From NCBI RefSeq assembly GCF_008040105.1, contig NZ_VRMG01000003.1:186001-250000 (forward strand): a DNA stretch of 64,000 nt, in the 5' to 3' direction. Shown in pieces: positions 52,669 to 61,186 of the stretch; positions within the stretch are counted from its first letter, which is position 1, and each line of letters opens with the position of its first letter. The notes under the pieces were generated by a model. That model was not told where the DNA came from, did not search any database, and saw only the letters and a list, made by a program, of their open reading frames with translations. Origin of the DNA: Lacisediminihabitans profunda. Its GTDB lineage: Bacteria > Actinomycetota > Actinomycetes > Actinomycetales > Microbacteriaceae. A program made the position numbers and the translations under genes.

Positions 52669-53304
52669 CTACGAGTCGATCGGGAGGCCGAGCAGCTGCA
52701 TCAGACCCAGGACGACGCCCACGCAGACCAGGAGGGCAGCGGCAAGAGCCGCGATGGCCAGTCCCCGTCGGTTCTCGAACCAGTAGGCGGAGCCGGGATA
52801 CCGGGCGAAGAACTCCGCGCTGGTCATCGGCTCCTTCACCACCTGCACTTCCTCACCGATGGCGTTCGCCACAGCGAGCATGGATTCCTCGGTCCAGTAG
52901 AGGCCGCGCATCCGCAGCATCCGGGTGCCGGCCCGATCCCTCACGATCAACTGCGGGAGGGTGTCGGCCGACGAGGCGCCGAAGGTATGGGCGAGCACGA
53001 TGGTGGCGACGTCCGCCGTTCGATGCGAGGTGTGGCGCCCCAGCAATCCCCGTTCCTCGATCGACTTCGACGTGACTCCGATGAAGACGCGCCGGTAGAG
53101 CGCAAGGCCGAGCCAGCAGAGCAGCAGGCAGAGGGCTTCGCCGAACGCCGCGAAGGGCCATGGCCCGTTTTGGGCGCTGAGCAGCGCGAGGGAGCCGAAG
53201 ATCGGGAGGGGCACGATCAACAGGATCAGGAGTCCGCTGCGCACGATTCCGGACTTCGGGCGCACTCGCACGCGGAGTTCAAGCGCACGCGTTTCCGTAG
53301 TCAC
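52669..53304 (-). CDS. Small membrane protein, function unknown
   Basis: A 211-residue protein with two closely spaced helices near the N-terminus (about residues 18-36 and 43-63), a soluble middle region (FIGVTSKSIEERGLLGRHTSHRT...) resembling membrane-anchored PH-like domains, and a C-terminal helix pair ending LLVCVGVVLGLMQLLGL. The GTG at 53304 has GGGGAG upstream. It converges on the DUF853 gene with 20 bases between stops. I do not recognise a specific family. Confidence 0.7.
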   Translation of the reverse strand: MTTETRALELRVRVRPKSGIVRSGLLILLIVPLPIFGSLALLSAQNGPWPFAAFGEALCLLLCWLGLALYRRVFIGVTSKSIEERGLLGRHTSHRTADVATIVLAHTFGASSADTLPQLIVRDRAGTRMLRMRGLYWTEESMLAVANAIGEEVQVVKEPMTSAEFFARYPGSAYWFENRRGLAIAALAAALLVCVGVVLGLMQLLGLPIDS

Positions 53305-53522
53305 TGTTCTCCCCGAGGATGCGGCCACGTCAATGCGGCGAGACGGGGACTGGGCACCAAGCGTTGCCGCCGACGGAATTCCCCCGATAATTGTTCGCTA
53401 ATCATACGTACAAAAGCATCGTTGGCGAACAGGTCGGTCTAAGGGGATTACCGGTACTTTCCTGCCGTCACCGGGACCGTGTGACTCCGGCTGTGCTGGC
53501 ACCCGTGGGTGGGGTGGTTTGG

Positions 53523-53607
53523 CGGAGAATGGGGGATTCGAACCCCCGAGGGCTTGCACCCAACACGCTTTCCAAGCGTGCGCCATAGGCCACTAGGCGA
53601 ATTCTCC
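53523..53607 (-). tRNA. tRNA-Ser (GGA anticodon)
   Basis: Read on the minus strand from 53607: a 7-bp acceptor stem (GGAGAAT with ATTCTCC), a D arm, anticodon stem CACGC/GCGTG with TTGGAAA giving anticodon GGA, a long variable arm as in serine tRNAs, and a T arm GGGGGTTCGAATCCCCC. The discriminator base is G and CCA is not encoded. It is about 85 nt long. Confidence 0.95.
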
Positions 53608-53732
53608 TGGCGGGCCGATCCGACGAGTTCGGGAACGGCCATCATGAATCTTACGGGATGTTCCGGCGGCCGACGACGAAACCGCGCCCGCGAGCATCCA
53701 CCCCTGCTTTCTCGCTGAGACGGATCTCGCGC

Positions 53733-53738
53733 TAAACT
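53733..53738 (+). promoter_or_regulatory. -10 box of the SRP RNA gene
   Basis: TAAACT lies six to seven bases before the predicted 5' end of the RNA. No convincing -35 box is visible. Confidence 0.5.
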
Positions 53739-53743
53739 ACTCG

Positions 53744-53832
53744 AGGCTCCTCGCGTGGCGCCATCCAGGCCAACTCCCCCAGGACGGAAACGTAGCAAGG
53801 GTAACCGGGCTCTGGCGGGTGCGCGAGGGGTC
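53744..53832 (+). ncRNA. ffs: Signal recognition particle RNA, small bacterial type
   Basis: The conserved apical domain is seen as CAGGACGGAAACGTAGCAA followed by GGGTAACCGGG, with the GGAA tetraloop region and the asymmetric internal loop. The flanking strands pair (CCTCGCG near 53749 with CGCGAGG near 53823) to form the long hairpin of 4.5S-type SRP RNA. The T-rich TCTTTTCTTT follows and would terminate it. It lies near a tRNA-Ser and upstream of dnaX, a common actinobacterial setting. Exact ends are approximate. Confidence 0.88.
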
Positions 53833-53860
53833 TTTTCTTTGCCCGGACACCCGTGGGCCA

Positions 53861-54060
53861 CGCGTTTCTCCGGAGGTTTCGGCCATCGGCCGGGGACGTG
53901 GGGCGGAATTGCGGGCGGAGGGGCACGCGCGGAGCCGGAAGCTCCGGAGAAACGCGCATGCGCGGAGAAACGCGTATGCGCGGAGAAACGGGTGTGCGGG
54001 AGCCGGAAGCTCCGGAGAAACGGGTGTGCGCGGAGAAACGCGTGAGCGCGGAGAAACGGG
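53861..54060. repeat. GGAGAAACG repeat array upstream of pta
   Basis: Six copies of GGAGAAACG start at 53946, 53964, 53982, 54014, 54032 and 54050, with an 18-bp period inside two blocks and 68 bp between blocks. Each block begins with CCGGAAGCTCCGGAGAAACG. An inverted copy (CGCGTTTCTCCGG) stands at 53861. The same motif appears downstream of ackA. Confidence 0.8.
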
Positions 54061-54112
54061 TGCGAGTCGAGAGAGCGGACGGACGAACGGCGCGGGATTC
54101 GGCGCCGCGGCC

Positions 54113-54118
54113 TAGGCT
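54113..54118 (+). promoter_or_regulatory. -10 box for a leaderless pta mRNA
   Basis: TAGGCT ends exactly six bases before the GTG at 54125; no ribosome-binding site is present. Confidence 0.6.
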
Positions 54119-54124
54119 GAGGTC

Positions 54125-56260
54125 GTGGCTCGAAGCATCTACATCACCTCCGTCGAAGGACACGCTGGCAAGTCGACTGTCGCGCTCGGCATCCTCGACA
54201 CCCTGAGTCACGAGACCGACCGCGTCGGCGTGTTCCGCCCCGTGGCCCGGTCGAGCAGCGAACGCGACTACGTGCTCGAGATGCTGCTCGCCCACGACGG
54301 CGTGGATCTCGACTACGACGAGTGCGTCGGCGTGAGCTACGAGGACGTGCACAACGACCCGGAGGCTGCTCTCAGCGAGATCGTCTCCCGCTACAAGGCG
54401 GTGGAGCGCCAGTGCAACGCAGTGGTGATCCTCGGCTCCGACTACACCGACGTCGGCAGTCCGACCGAACTCGGCTTCAACGCACGGATCGCCGCCAACC
54501 TCGGCGCACCGGTGCTTCTCGTGCTCGGCGGCCAGCAGACGGACGATGTCGGCAACCGGACTCCGGATGAGATGCGCCAGGTCTTCACCGTCGCCCGCCA
54601 GGAGCTGGACAGCGCCCACGCGAAGGTGCTCGGCGTCGTGGTCAACCGCGCGGACCCGGCGGCGCTGGACGAGATCGCCAAGGCCATCACCGGCACCGAA
54701 CCGGGCCTCGTGGCGTGGGCGATCCCCGAGAACAAGTTCATGATCGCGCCCACCCTCACCTCGCTCATGGAGGCAACGGAAGGCACCCTGATCAAGGGCG
54801 ACCCGGAGCTCCTCGGCCGCGAAGTGCTCGGCGTCGTCGTCGCCGGGATGTCGATGGAGAACGTGCTCACCCGGCTGATCGAGGGCGGAGTCGTGGTGGT
54901 CGCCGGCGACCGGTCCGACGTCATCCTCGCGATGCTCATGGCGCACTCGGCCGGCACCTTCCCGTCGCTCGCCGGCATCATTCTCAACGGTGGTTTCGAC
55001 CTGTTGCCGCAGATCGAGTTGCTCATCGACGGCTTCGACAACTCGCTGCCGATCATCCGCAACGGCCTGGGCACCTATGACACGGCCCTGCGCATCACCC
55101 AGACCCGCGGCCGGTTCGCGGTGGACTCCCAGCGCAAGTACGACACCGCCCTCGCGCTCTTCGAGGAGCACGTCGACTCGGAGGTGCTGCTGCGGATGCT
55201 CGACGTGAGCCGTTCCGACGTCGTGACTCCGCTGATGTTCGAGTACGACCTGCTCGACCGGGCGAGGTCGAGCCCGCAGCACATCGTGCTGCCGGAGGGC
55301 GACGACGACCGGATCCTGCGCGCGGCGAGCACGCTGCTGCGCCGGGGAGTCGCCAGGCTCACGATCCTCGGGGTGGAGAGCGAGGTGCGGGCGCGCGCGA
55401 CGGAGCTCGGCACTGACATCGCCAAGGCGGACATCCTGAGCCCGCTCGACCCCGAGTTGCGCGAGCGTTTCGCCGAGGAGTACACCCGGCTGCGCGCCCA
55501 CAAGGGGATGACCATCGAGGTGGCCCGCGACACCGTCACCGACGTCTCCTACTTCGGCACGATGATGGTGCACCTGGGACTCGCCGACGGCATGGTGTCC
55601 GGGGCCGCGCACACGACGGCGCACACCATCCGCCCGGCCTTCGAGATCATCAAGACCAACCCCGGCGTCTCGGTGGTCTCGAGCGTGTTCCTGATGTGCC
55701 TCGCGGATCGCGTGCTCATCTACGGCGATTGCGCGATCAACCCGGACCCGAACGCCGAACAACTCGCCGACATCGCGATCTCCTCCGCCGCGACGGCCGC
55801 CCAGTTCGGAATCGAACAGCGGATCGCCATGCTCTCCTACTCCACGGGCGAGTCGGGGGCCGGCGCGGACGTGGAGAAGGTGCGCGCGGCGACCGAGCTT
55901 GTGCGCTCCCGCCGCCCGGACCTCGCTGTCGACGGACCCATCCAGTACGACGCCGCGGTGGATGCCTCGGTCGGCACGAGCAAGATGCCGGGCTCCGAGG
56001 TGGCCGGCCGTGCGACGGTGTTTATCTTCCCCGACCTCAACACCGGCAACAACACCTACAAGGCGGTGCAGCGCAGCGCGGGGGCCGTGGCGATCGGGCC
56101 GGTGCTGCAGGGCCTGCGCAAGCCGGTGAACGACCTGTCCCGCGGCGCGCTCGTGCAGGACATCGTCAACACGGTGGCGATCACGGCCATCCAGGCCCAA
56201 ACGATCAAGGCGGAGGCCAGCACGACGGAGGCAGCCAAGGCGGGGACGGTAGCCCGGTGA
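54125..56260 (+). CDS. pta: Phosphate acetyltransferase
   Basis: Interconverts acetyl-CoA and acetyl phosphate. The 711-residue long form has an N-terminal P-loop/BioD-like domain (SIYITSVEGHAGKSTVALGIL), a central DRTGG domain (LGVVVAGMSMENVL, GGVVVVAGDRSDVILAML) and the C-terminal catalytic PTA domain from about residue 385 (IVLPEGDDDRILRAAS, ADGMVSGAAHTTAHTIRPAF, MPGSEVAGRATVFIFPDLNTGNN in part). Coupled to ackA by a GTGA overlap, forming the acetate overflow/assimilation pathway. Confidence 0.95.
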   Translation: MARSIYITSVEGHAGKSTVALGILDTLSHETDRVGVFRPVARSSSERDYVLEMLLAHDGVDLDYDECVGVSYEDVHNDPEAALSEIVSRYKAVERQCNAVVILGSDYTDVGSPTELGFNARIAANLGAPVLLVLGGQQTDDVGNRTPDEMRQVFTVARQELDSAHAKVLGVVVNRADPAALDEIAKAITGTEPGLVAWAIPENKFMIAPTLTSLMEATEGTLIKGDPELLGREVLGVVVAGMSMENVLTRLIEGGVVVVAGDRSDVILAMLMAHSAGTFPSLAGIILNGGFDLLPQIELLIDGFDNSLPIIRNGLGTYDTALRITQTRGRFAVDSQRKYDTALALFEEHVDSEVLLRMLDVSRSDVVTPLMFEYDLLDRARSSPQHIVLPEGDDDRILRAASTLLRRGVARLTILGVESEVRARATELGTDIAKADILSPLDPELRERFAEEYTRLRAHKGMTIEVARDTVTDVSYFGTMMVHLGLADGMVSGAAHTTAHTIRPAFEIIKTNPGVSVVSSVFLMCLADRVLIYGDCAINPDPNAEQLADIAISSAATAAQFGIEQRIAMLSYSTGESGAGADVEKVRAATELVRSRRPDLAVDGPIQYDAAVDASVGTSKMPGSEVAGRATVFIFPDLNTGNNTYKAVQRSAGAVAIGPVLQGLRKPVNDLSRGALVQDIVNTVAITAIQAQTIKAEASTTEAAKAGTVAR

Positions 56261-57381
56261 CGCAGATCTTCGTGGTCAACTCGGGCTCGTCGTCCATTAA
56301 GTACCAGCTCGTGGACCTCGAGACCGAGGAGGCGGTGCTCAGTGGCATCCTCGAGCGGGTGGGCGAGCCCGGTTCGGGCATCCCGGACCATGAGGCCGGG
56401 ATGCGGCGGGTGCTCGAGACGCTCGGAACCGGCCACGAGATCACCGCGGTCGGTCATCGCGTCGTGCACGGCGGGTCGCTGTTCAGCGCCGCGGCGATCG
56501 TCACCGACGAGGTGGAGGCGGAGATCGCCGAGCTGTCTGCGCTCGCGCCGCTGCATAACCCGGCGAATCTGCTCGGCATCCGGGCGGCCAGGCACGCCCT
56601 GCCGACGGTGCCGCACGTCGCGGTCTTCGACACCGCGTTCCACCAGACGCTGCCCCCCGCCGCCTACACCTACGCCATCGACAGGGAACTCGCCGAGAGG
56701 CACGGCGTGCGGCGCTACGGATTCCACGGCACCTCCCACAAGTACGTGTCGCAGGAGACCGCGCGCTTCCTCGGCCGACCGCTGACCGACCTCAAGACGA
56801 TCGTTCTGCACCTCGGCAACGGGGCATCCGTCTCGGCGATCGACGGGGGAGTCTCCGTGGAGACGAGCATGGGAATGACCCCCCTCGAGGGGCTGGTGAT
56901 GGGCACCAGGTCTGGCGACATCGACGCGGCGGTGCTCATCCACCTGCACCGGCAGGCCGGCCTCGACTTCGACGAGCTCGACACGATGCTCAACCGCCAG
57001 AGCGGGCTCCTCGGCCTCACCGGCAATGGCGACATGCGCGACGTGCAGGAGGCGGCGTCTCGCGGCGACGAGGTCGCGGAGGGAGCGCTCGCCGTCTACC
57101 GGCACCGCATCCGGCGCTATATCGGCGCCTACATCGCGCATCTGGGCGGCCTCGACGCGCTCGTCTTCACGGCCGGGGTCGGGGAGAACAACGCGCTGCT
57201 GCGCCGTCGCACGCTCGCCGGTCTCGAGTTCCTCGGGATCGCCGTGGACGTGGATCGCAACGAGCTAGCCTCCCGGAAGGCCAGGTACATTTCTCCGGAC
57301 GGCGCCCCGGTGGCGGTGCTCGTGATCCCTACCAACGAGGAGCTCGAGATCGCTCGGCAGTGCGTCGCGGCGATCGCCTAG
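56257..57381 (+). CDS. ackA: Acetate kinase
   Basis: Makes ATP and acetate from acetyl phosphate and ADP, or the reverse. The 374-residue ASKHA-fold kinase shows FVVNSGSSSIKYQL at the N-terminus, VGHRVVHGG, AVFDTAFHQTLP, RRYGFHGTSHKYV, HLGNGASVSA and FTAGVGENNALLR. It is slightly shorter than the E. coli enzyme (400). The GTG at 56257 overlaps the pta stop; the frame is open upstream only as a shadow of pta. Confidence 0.95.
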   Translation: MTQIFVVNSGSSSIKYQLVDLETEEAVLSGILERVGEPGSGIPDHEAGMRRVLETLGTGHEITAVGHRVVHGGSLFSAAAIVTDEVEAEIAELSALAPLHNPANLLGIRAARHALPTVPHVAVFDTAFHQTLPPAAYTYAIDRELAERHGVRRYGFHGTSHKYVSQETARFLGRPLTDLKTIVLHLGNGASVSAIDGGVSVETSMGMTPLEGLVMGTRSGDIDAAVLIHLHRQAGLDFDELDTMLNRQSGLLGLTGNGDMRDVQEAASRGDEVAEGALAVYRHRIRRYIGAYIAHLGGLDALVFTAGVGENNALLRRRTLAGLEFLGIAVDVDRNELASRKARYISPDGAPVAVLVIPTNEELEIARQCVAAIA

Positions 57382-57403
57382 CCCCCGCCCGCCTCCGAAT
57401 TCG

Positions 57404-57570
57404 CGTATCTCCGACTCGCGTTTCTCCGGACTCGCGTTTCTCCGGGTTCGCGTTTCTCCGGAGGTTTCGCGTCCGCGCGGCACAATCGGCCCGTTTTCGG
57501 GCCCAATCGGGCATTTCGCGCCGCAACCTCCGGAGAAACGCAACCTCCGGAGAAACGTGAGTCCGGAGGT
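57404..57570. terminator. Repeat-built hairpin between convergent genes after ackA
   Basis: CTCGCGTTTCTCCGGA-type units repeat with a 16-bp period, then appear inverted further right. A perfect 17-bp stem joins 57450-57466 to 57525-57541 across a 58-base loop. The position between two convergent genes suggests a two-way transcript end, although no T-run follows. The motif is the one in the array upstream of pta. Confidence 0.55.
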
Positions 57571-57590
57571 CGCGTGATCGACGCGGCCGG

Positions 57591-58148
57591 TCAGGGCACC
57601 GAGCGGCCGACCGGCTCCCAGCGGCCGAAGAGCCACCACAGCAGCCAGAAGGCGGCCCCGAGCACCATCGTGCCGGCCCAGCCGGCGGCGATGAGGAGGC
57701 CGAGCGAGTCGATGCGGGCCTCGGTGGGGGCGAGCGACTGGCCGGCCAGCACGACGCGCTGGCCGACCGCGACCTCGACGGTCGAGAATCGAAGTCCGGG
57801 CCCGGGCTGCCAGGTCACGTGGTGCACTGATCGGTCGCGTCGCGTGTCGTCGAGGACCCCGCGGGGCACGGATGCCAGCCGCCCGTCGAGTTCGCCGTTG
57901 CCGGAGACGGGCCGGTCGCCGGAGTCGTAGACGATGACGAAGGCGGCGAGGCTCGACGACAGGTCGACCGTGCGCGGGGAGAGCGCGGACCGGTAACCGC
58001 CGCGCAACTCGCTCGCCACCTGACTCGCGAGCCGCGCCGGGGCGTCATCCGCCCCGAGGCGCTCCCCCTGCTGCAGGGCGATGTAGAGCGAACCGAAGAG
58101 GGCGGTCAGGACGACCGCCCCGGCGAGCCACGGAAGTACACGTCTCAT
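57591..58148 (-). CDS. Two-helix membrane protein with extracytoplasmic domain
   Basis: A 185-residue protein: N-terminal helix (about residues 5-26), an extracytoplasmic domain of about 120 residues, and a second helix (about 148-172) with a short basic tail. The layout resembles the sensor part of a histidine kinase without any kinase domain. No specific family recognised. Its start lies seven bases after a -10-like TAGTGT, suggesting a leaderless mRNA. Confidence 0.72.
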   Translation of the reverse strand: MRRVLPWLAGAVVLTALFGSLYIALQQGERLGADDAPARLASQVASELRGGYRSALSPRTVDLSSSLAAFVIVYDSGDRPVSGNGELDGRLASVPRGVLDDTRRDRSVHHVTWQPGPGLRFSTVEVAVGQRVVLAGQSLAPTEARIDSLGLLIAAGWAGTMVLGAAFWLLWWLFGRWEPVGRSVP

Positions 58149-58155
58149 GCCACGA

Positions 58156-58161
58156 ACACTA
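58156..58161 (-). promoter_or_regulatory. -10 box for a leaderless mRNA
   Basis: On the minus strand TAGTGT ends seven bases before the ATG at 58148. Confidence 0.5.
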
Positions 58162-58234
58162 GGCCGGCCGGCGCCACGACGGCATCAGTCGCGAGAGGTA
58201 TTTCGAGAGGGCGACCCGAGCGGTCCGACGCTCC

Positions 58235-58882
58235 CTAGAGCGACGCGAGGGCTGCGGAGATCGGCGTGCCGCCCGAGGTGACCTCGAACTGGCGGCGCAT
58301 CGCCGACCCGTCGAGCAGCAGTCGGGTGACGACCGCCGCGACATCCGCCCGTGGGATGCTCCCGCGGTCCACGGACTCGCCCACCGTCACCAGACCGGTC
58401 GGGCCGTCGTCGGTGAGGGCGCCCGGCCGCACGATCGTCCAGTCGAGGTCCCGTGCCCGCACCGCGGCATCCGCCTCGCTCTTCGCGCGAAGGTAGACCT
58501 GGAACACGTCGTCGGATTCGGGGTCGAACCCATCGGCGCCGATCGATGAGACCACGACGATGCGGGGCACCCCCGCCTCGAGCGCGGCGTCCGCGAGCAG
58601 GATGGCGCCGTCCCGGTCGACGGTCAGCTTGCGCTCGGCGCTGCTGCCCGGTCCGGCGCCGGCCGCGAACACGACGGCGTCCGCGCCGGCCAGGGCGAGG
58701 GCGAGGGTGGGCACGTCGCTGTGCTCGAGGTCGAGCACCACGGGCTCCGCCCCCGTGGCCCGCACGTCGGCGGCGTGCGCCGCATTGCGGATGAGGCCGA
58801 CCGGATTGTGGCCGAGGGTGGCGAGCTGGCTGGAGAGGAGCAGGGCGATGCTGCCGTGGCCTCCCGCGATGACGATGCGCAT
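58235..58882 (-). CDS. NAD(P)-binding (NmrA/SDR-like) protein
   Basis: A 215-residue atypical short-chain dehydrogenase-like protein with the dinucleotide loop IVIAGGHGSIALLLSSQLA and VVVSSIGADG followed by LDWTIVRPGALTDDG, as in the YwnB/NmrA-type NAD(P)H-binding group. Such proteins act as redox sensors or small reductases; the role here is unknown. I start it at the second ATG (58882) because a TAGCGT box lies exactly six bases before it; the first ATG (58888) abuts the box. Confidence 0.83.
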   Translation of the reverse strand: MRIVIAGGHGSIALLLSSQLATLGHNPVGLIRNAAHAADVRATGAEPVVLDLEHSDVPTLALALAGADAVVFAAGAGPGSSAERKLTVDRDGAILLADAALEAGVPRIVVVSSIGADGFDPESDDVFQVYLRAKSEADAAVRARDLDWTIVRPGALTDDGPTGLVTVGESVDRGSIPRADVAAVVTRLLLDGSAMRRQFEVTSGGTPISAALASL

Positions 58883-58888
58883 GGCCAT

Positions 58889-58894
58889 ACGCTA
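58889..58894 (-). promoter_or_regulatory. -10 box for a leaderless mRNA
   Basis: On the minus strand TAGCGT ends exactly six bases before the ATG at 58882, which also decides that start. Confidence 0.58.
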
Positions 58895-58909
58895 CGTGCC
58901 TGCGGGCGG

Positions 58910-61093
58910 TCAGCGCACCTCGTCGACCTCGAACAGGATCGCCTGCGCCGGGTTGAGCGTGGGCATCGGCAGCCCGGCGGCGGCGAGAACGGAACCCGGA
59001 AGATCGACCCATCCGGCGCGGGCGGCGTCGAACCACGCGGGCCCGCCGCCCTGGTGCAGTGAGGCCCGGCCGAGGTCCTCCCGCACACGGATGCGGTAGC
59101 CACGCGCCGGGTCGAGGCCCGGCAGCGGCACCCGGCCGGACTGACCGGGCGCTGAGGTGGCGAGCCGCGCCCAGCAGTAGAGCGCGCGCGAACCGTCGAC
59201 GGCGACGCTCCCGTGCAGCAGGGTCGCCTCGTGGGCGAGGTCGGCGTGCACGGTGCGGCCGTGGTGGATGAGGGGCCGGAACTCCCGGTAGAGCGCCGAC
59301 CAGGCGCGCAGCGTCTCGAGCTCGTCCTCGGTGCACTCGGTGAGGTCCCACTCGACGCCGGCGTGCGCGAAGAGGGTCGTCGCAAGACGGAACGGCGCGT
59401 CGGCCACCCGACCGGTCGTGTGGGAGCGCGGTGCCCCCACGTGCGACCCGATCAGTTCGGGCGGGAGGAGGAGGGAGGTCCACTGCTGGATCGACTGGCG
59501 CTCGACCGGATCGTTGCAGTCCGAGGCCCAGACCCGATCCGTGCGTTCGAGGACTCCGAGGTCGATGCGCCCGCCTCCCGACGCGCAGGTCTCGATCTCG
59601 AGCCCGGGATGACGCGCCTTGAGCTCGTCGATGAGGGCGTACAGGGCGATCGTCTGGGCTCGCACGCCCGGCCGGTCGCCGCCCCCGGTCCGTGAAACTG
59701 CCTCGTTGAGGTCACGGTTGTGATCCCACTTGAGGAAGTCGATCGAGTACTCGGTGACCAGGGCATCGATCCGCTCGAGCAGGTAGGCCCACGCCTCGGG
59801 ATGCGCGATGTTGACCACGTACTGGTGGCGGGAGGAGAGCCCGACCCCGCTGGATGGCGCCAGCAGCCAGTCGGGGTGAGTCCTGGCCAGCTCGGAGTCC
59901 AGGTTGGTCATCTCGGGCTCGAACCACAGGCCGAACTGCATCCCGCGGTCGCGGATGCGGTCGACGAGGGGACGCAGCCCGAGCGGCCAGACGTCGTCAT
60001 CGACCGTCCAGTCGCCGAGCCCGGCGGAGTCGTCCCGGCGGCCGGCGAACCAGCCGTCGTCGAGGACGACGCGTTCGATGCCGATCGCCGCGGCCCGGTC
60101 GACGAGCTCGGCCAGGCGGTCGAGCCGGTGGTCGAAGTACACGGCCTCCCAAGTGTTGAGCACGAGGGGGCGGGGCGACGAAGGATGCTGGGCGCGCCTC
60201 CGCAGCCGGGCGTGCAGCCGGTCGGCCACGCCATCCATGCCGTCGGACGACCAGACGAAGAGCATGCGCGGAGAGGCATATGACTCTCCCGGGCGCAGCC
60301 GCACCTCGCCCGCGCGCAGGAGCTCGCCCCCACCGATCACCGACGAGTGCGCGCCGGCGCCCTCGGGCAGGCGTTCGACGAACCAGCGTTGATCGCCGCT
60401 GTACGCCACGTGCATGGCCCAGACCTCGCCCCGGCGGAAGCCGAACGCCGGCGTGCCGACCATGAGCAGGTAGGGCGAGTCGACACCGGGCTTGCCTCGG
60501 CGCACCTCGCGGGAGTGCGCGCCATCCCGCACCGGGAGCCGTTGGGGCGAGCGTTCGCGGGCCCACTTGCCGGTGAAGTCCGCGATCTCGGTGGCGCGGG
60601 ACGGGACCGGCATCATGGTGCTGAGGGAGGCGAGGTCATAGACGCCGTCGGGTGCGGCGGGCCGGGTCACCGTCGACTGCACCTCCAGCACGCCGTCGGG
60701 GGTGAGGCGGTACTCCACGTCGATGTCGAGGCCGGTCTCGGCGTCGGCGAGCGTGAAGGTGACCGCGCCGCCGTCGTCCTGCGCGTCGAGCCTGGTGTGG
60801 CTCAGCACCGGTCGGGGCGTGGTGGCCGTGCCGGCCAGGTGGCCGCCGAGGGCCTGGGTGCCCGACCAGCCCTCGAACTCGGTGGGCCAGATCGAGAAGA
60901 CCCGTGGCTCGTCCGGGGCGTTGTTGAGCTGCGCGGTGGAGGCGGTGAGGCGAATTCCCTCGAGCCCGGCGTCGTCGAGCGGGCCGAGATCGCCTCCCCA
61001 ATGGATCACCCGGGGCACCGTGCCGGTCGCGTCCATGACGAGCGAGACACCCGCCGCGCGCAGGTGAATGAGCTCGTCGGAGCGATTCTGCAT
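58910..61093 (-). CDS. Alpha-galactosidase, glycoside hydrolase family 36
   Basis: A 727-residue cytoplasmic retaining hydrolase releasing alpha-linked galactose from raffinose-type sugars or galactomannan side chains. The nucleophile is Asp 457 in FLKWDHNRD and the acid/base is Asp 525 in WASDCNDPVERQ. Other blocks: LNTWEAVYFDH and VVLDDGWFAGRRDD near 320-350, and GLWFEPEM near 390. Length fits bacterial GH36. The ATG has GGGAAG upstream. It stands alone, divergent from dnaX, and extends the window's plant-polysaccharide theme. Confidence 0.94.
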   Translation of the reverse strand: MQNRSDELIHLRAAGVSLVMDATGTVPRVIHWGGDLGPLDDAGLEGIRLTASTAQLNNAPDEPRVFSIWPTEFEGWSGTQALGGHLAGTATTPRPVLSHTRLDAQDDGGAVTFTLADAETGLDIDVEYRLTPDGVLEVQSTVTRPAAPDGVYDLASLSTMMPVPSRATEIADFTGKWARERSPQRLPVRDGAHSREVRRGKPGVDSPYLLMVGTPAFGFRRGEVWAMHVAYSGDQRWFVERLPEGAGAHSSVIGGGELLRAGEVRLRPGESYASPRMLFVWSSDGMDGVADRLHARLRRRAQHPSSPRPLVLNTWEAVYFDHRLDRLAELVDRAAAIGIERVVLDDGWFAGRRDDSAGLGDWTVDDDVWPLGLRPLVDRIRDRGMQFGLWFEPEMTNLDSELARTHPDWLLAPSSGVGLSSRHQYVVNIAHPEAWAYLLERIDALVTEYSIDFLKWDHNRDLNEAVSRTGGGDRPGVRAQTIALYALIDELKARHPGLEIETCASGGGRIDLGVLERTDRVWASDCNDPVERQSIQQWTSLLLPPELIGSHVGAPRSHTTGRVADAPFRLATTLFAHAGVEWDLTECTEDELETLRAWSALYREFRPLIHHGRTVHADLAHEATLLHGSVAVDGSRALYCWARLATSAPGQSGRVPLPGLDPARGYRIRVREDLGRASLHQGGGPAWFDAARAGWVDLPGSVLAAAGLPMPTLNPAQAILFEVDEVR

Positions 61094-61174
61094 CGTTTTT
61101 CTTCCCGTCTGTGAATTACTTGACGGAAAGAGCCTAGGGGGACTACCGCTGAGTCCCCGGTCGGTGGCTCCCGG

Positions 61175-61180
61175 TAGTCT
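61175..61180 (+). promoter_or_regulatory. -10 box for a leaderless dnaX mRNA
   Basis: TAGTCT ends exactly six bases before the GTG at 61187; no ribosome-binding site is present. Confidence 0.6.
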
Positions 61181-61186
61181 TGATCA

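Noticed and set aside
53391-53588. 65-residue protein ending in GDSNPRGLAPNTLSKRA
   Set aside because: This is the well-known false ORF produced by translating the antisense strand of a serine tRNA.
53523-53832. Genomic island anchored at tRNA-Ser
   Set aside because: No integrase, no repeated tRNA 3' end and no phage genes are visible; neighbouring genes are housekeeping.
55696-56256. 561-residue extended acetate kinase
   Set aside because: The extra N-terminal part is a frame-shifted reading of pta; acetate kinase similarity begins at the GTG at 56257.
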